Part shown: positions 6,992 through 8,646 of the stretch, one piece after another | Layout of the letters: each line of letters begins with the position of its first letter | Numbering within the stretch: position 1 is the stretch's first letter | From: an uncultured Veillonella sp. | GTDB taxonomy: Bacteria; Bacillota; Negativicutes; Veillonellales; Veillonellaceae | Direction: 5' to 3' | Assembly: GCF_900545205.1 (NCBI RefSeq) | Contig: NZ_UQYC01000071.1 | Coordinates: 1-8,646 of the forward strand | Length of the DNA stretch: 8,646 bases | Notes under the pieces: model-generated | Told to the model about the DNA's origin: nothing | Seen by the model: only the letters and a program-made list of their open reading frames with translations | Databases searched by the model: none | Made by a program: the position numbers and the translations under genes

Positions 6992-7023
6992 AAAAAAATG
7001 ATTGCCTGATATTAGACAATCAT
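6992..7023 (-). terminator. Rho-independent terminator after the small membrane-protein cassette
   Basis: On the minus strand ATGATTG (7023-7017) pairs with CAATCAT (7004-6998), extended by CT/AG pairs after one mismatch, and is followed by seven T (6998-6992; the first T is shared with the stem). It begins nine bases after the stop of the gene ending at 7032, and so closes the leftward Nudix/membrane-protein run before the PEP synthase promoter. Confidence 0.85.
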
Positions 7024-7031
7024 CTCTAATT

Positions 7032-7442
7032 TTAGTTTGACACATGAACAATAAATCTTAATTGATCGGGCTTCATATCACTGCCATTAACATATAAAAT
7101 ACCATCCTCTAAAGTAATACGGTATAGTAATGTAGCCTCTGAGGTCTCAATTTTTTCTACTTTACTATTAGGAAAGATATAAGCAATAGTTTCTAGAGTT
7201 TGTGGCATAACAGTTTTATAATCAGGGCTTACCTTCATGTCAAGATACTGGACCCACTCCCCACGGCTATACTGACCATAAGACATTCTAATATCTTCAC
7301 TATTAGAAACAACAACTAATCTATTCAAAACTGCTTCAGCAGTTTCATGTTTATTATCTTTATCAATCTTGTAATAAATGGAGTAGGTCAATGTAGAAAG
7401 TACGAATAATCCTAATAAAATAAATATATATTGCTTTTTCAT
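7032..7442 (-). CDS. Unrecognised single-pass membrane-anchored or exported protein
   Basis: I do not recognise this 136-residue protein. It begins MKK and has a hydrophobic segment at about 4-24 that could be an uncleaved signal anchor or a signal peptide; there is no lipobox cysteine. The remaining 110 residues are polar and would lie outside the membrane, with alternating stretches such as ATLLYRITLEDGILYVNG that suggest beta structure. There is no cysteine. I chose the ATG at 7440-7442, which puts MKK at the front of the signal-like segment; GGAG lies 11 bases upstream, a rather long spacing. A TTG at 7464-7466 in the same frame would add eight residues and lacks a clear ribosome site. 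It is the last gene of the cassette, 64 bases after the preceding gene, with an AT-rich gap and no clear promoter. Base composition is richer in AT than pps. Confidence 0.75.
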   Translation of the reverse strand: MKKQYIFILLGLFVLSTLTYSIYYKIDKDNKHETAEAVLNRLVVVSNSEDIRMSYGQYSRGEWVQYLDMKVSPDYKTVMPQTLETIAYIFPNSKVEKIETSEATLLYRITLEDGILYVNGSDMKPDQLRFIVHVSN

Positions 7443-7506
7443 AACATATAATACTCCACTAACCAATTGATCTTACATTAAATAATATAGTTATAAATAC
7501 ATATGA

Positions 7507-7953
7507 TTATTCTCTTGTTCTACCTGGTTGTAATAAGAAAATATACATACCTAAAAAAAGAAACTCAGAAATCTCTTCATTTATGAATCTACTTAATAAG
7601 GTAATTATAATAAAAGTTGGATATATCCAAAATGGAATTCCTATATCAGAAGCTCGTCTCATACCTGTCATAAAAAAGAAAGTAAAACCATAAATGCAAA
7701 AGGAATATCCAAGAATATTATATATTAATCCATCGCTAATTGAATTAGCATACAACGCACTATGGCCATACTTTAAAGATATAACACCTACTACAAAAGA
7801 AAAGCCACTTCCGAAAAAGAAGAATAAGCGTCCTAATGGAATTCTAGGATTTATAAACTTAACTTCTTTTATTGTTCCAAATATAATCAATAATATTGAT
7901 ATTATTATGCCTATAGGAAGCATAGCAAATCCAAGCCAATTTAATATTTCCAA
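7507..7953 (-). CDS. Unrecognised multi-pass membrane protein (TTG start)
   Basis: The product is a 148-residue, strongly hydrophobic protein with no family that I recognise. Likely membrane segments lie at about 5-28, 42-61, 77-97 and 105-122, with a shorter hydrophobic stretch at 129-141, so four or five passes. Short basic loops follow the first and third segments (KEVKFINPR, RRASD), and the C-terminus is QPGRTRE. The start is a TTG at 7951-7953 with GGAG seven bases upstream, inside the end of the preceding gene; the stop of that gene is only two bases away, so the two are probably translationally coupled. The alternative ATG at residue 11 would cut into the first membrane segment and has no comparable ribosome site. 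The coding sequence is clearly richer in AT than the PEP synthase gene. Confidence 0.75.
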   Translation of the reverse strand: MEILNWLGFAMLPIGIIISILLIIFGTIKEVKFINPRIPLGRLFFFFGSGFSFVVGVISLKYGHSALYANSISDGLIYNILGYSFCIYGFTFFFMTGMRRASDIGIPFWIYPTFIIITLLSRFINEEISEFLFLGMYIFLLQPGRTRE

Positions 7954-7955
7954 TT

Positions 7956-8198
7956 TTACACTCCAAAAACTACTTTCATTAAAATCATGAACAAAACAAA
8001 AAATAAGTTAACTAAAAATATTCCAGTTTCACTAAGATTGTAGTATATCATAAGTAAATGGCCACCACCTACAAATATTAAGCTAATAATAGCAAGTATG
8101 ATTTCATATTTTTCTAAACGACTATTTTCTTTATATCTCTTATATAAAACATAAGCTACATAAATAATCCATAACCATGGAACAAATTCAGGTTTCAT
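7956..8198 (-). CDS. Unrecognised small membrane protein, 80 residues
   Basis: This 80-residue protein has three probable membrane segments at about 5-20, 32-52 and 57-78, with a charged loop (KRYKENSRLEKYE, 20-32) between the first two. I recognise no family or catalytic motif. Its ATG overlaps the TGA of the Nudix gene in an ATGA (8195-8198), and its own stop lies two bases before the TTG start of the next membrane protein. It is therefore firmly inside an operon, which supports it as a real gene despite its size. A role in membrane or envelope function is all that can be inferred. Confidence 0.75.
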   Translation of the reverse strand: MKPEFVPWLWIIYVAYVLYKRYKENSRLEKYEIILAIISLIFVGGGHLLMIYYNLSETGIFLVNLFFVLFMILMKVVFGV

Positions 8199-8646
8199 TT
8201 AACCGCCCTATATATATCTAAAAAGTTCTTCAATACTCGCCCCGTAAGTCCCCATATAGTGTATTGTTTATAAGGATAGAAATAAACGGAGTAGTTTTGT
8301 CTAATTTTCCAATCAATGTTGTAGCCTTCTAATAAATGGAACGGGAAGTCTTTTAACGGTTTAGTCCCAATGTCTAGATGTCCTACAGTTGGCTCCATGT
8401 CTAATAGATATTGTAATGGAACTGTGAATACCTCTCCTACTTCGTCAGGATTTGGTTTTAAATCGCTTGTATTCAGGCGCACGGCTACAGCATATAGTTT
8501 GACACCTATCGCAGATACGAGACAATCTAAATTACCAAGTAATTCAATTTGATCTAAATCGATCCCCAGTTCCTCAGAGCATTCACGCATGGCGGCATGG
8601 GCGCCGCTTTTATCATTAGGCTCACAATGTCCACCAGGGAAGCTGA
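8195..8646 (-). CDS. Nudix hydrolase of the CoA pyrophosphatase (NudL) type, partial (N-terminus off the right edge)
   Basis: 149 residues are visible, starting in frame with SFPGGHCEP at the window edge; an ATG at 8588-8590 lies inside the Nudix box and is not the start. The box runs from GG (8630-8635) through 14 residues to RECSEELGI. It departs from the classical Nudix pattern, having no Glu at the usual GX5E position, but has the same spacing as the box of CoA pyrophosphatases such as E. coli NudL. The C-terminal half also fits that family: NPDEVGEVFTVPLQYLLD followed by YTIWGLTGRVL. Such enzymes cut CoA or acyl-CoA to 3',5'-ADP and phosphopantetheine. The CoA-specific motif upstream of the box lies outside the window, so substrate is inferred. 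It overlaps the next gene by four bases. Confidence 0.85.
   Translation of the reverse strand, partial: SFPGGHCEPNDKSGAHAAMRECSEELGIDLDQIELLGNLDCLVSAIGVKLYAVAVRLNTSDLKPNPDEVGEVFTVPLQYLLDMEPTVGHLDIGTKPLKDFPFHLLEGYNIDWKIRQNYSVYFYPYKQYTIWGLTGRVLKNFLDIYRAVK

Noticed and set aside
7694..7990. Plus-strand ORF of 98 codons opposite the 148-residue membrane protein
   Set aside because: It was considered because it is lysine-rich and fairly long, but it has no good ribosome site and the opposite strand forms a coherent, coupled operon with clear membrane segments.
7032..8198. Membrane cassette as a toxin-immunity or bacteriocin locus
   Set aside because: There is no leader-type small peptide, double-glycine motif, export ATPase or antitoxin-like partner; membrane segments alone do not support it.

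Overview
The window looks like a stretch of chromosome from a low-GC Firmicute. The gene content (a CcpN-like regulator with a DUF299 kinase/phosphorylase, beside a PEP synthase, with dgt, rpmB and recG) suggests the Negativicutes, most likely a Veillonella-type lactate fermenter. That assignment is inferred from gene content and remembered protein similarity, not from a search. I see no mobile element, CRISPR array, tRNA or rRNA.

Layout from left to right. (1) Positions 1-1439, minus strand: the N-terminal 479 codons of the DNA helicase RecG, whose C-terminus lies off the left edge. (2) 1440-1662: an AT-rich divergent gap carrying the rpmB promoter. (3) 1663-1851, plus strand: rpmB, ribosomal protein L28 of the four-cysteine type. 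(4) 1872-1930: a hairpin followed by a strong bidirectional terminator that separates the convergent genes rpmB and dgt. (5) 1959-4406, minus strand: a tight operon transcribed ccpN-like regulator, then ppsR (DUF299), then dgt, with its own promoter. (6) 4505-6886, minus strand: the 793-residue PEP synthase gene, with a good promoter, possible operator repeats in its leader, and its own terminator. (7) 7032-8646, minus strand: a run starting with a CoA-pyrophosphatase-type Nudix hydrolase (N-terminus off the right edge), followed by three small unrecognised membrane or membrane-anchored proteins and a terminator.

The functional centre is the pyruvate-to-PEP node. PEP synthase makes PEP from pyruvate and ATP. 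The DUF299 protein is expected to switch it off and on by phosphorylating the Thr next to the catalytic His (Thr411-Cys412-His413 here) and removing that phosphate again. The CcpN-like HTH-CBS protein is expected to control gluconeogenic transcription. In an organism living on lactate or pyruvate this step would be the entry to all sugar synthesis, so control at two levels makes sense. The dNTP triphosphohydrolase gene is locked to the DUF299 gene by a 4-base ATGA overlap, an unexplained link.

The least explained part is the AT-rich cassette at 7032-8198. It encodes three short proteins with transmembrane segments that I cannot place in any family.
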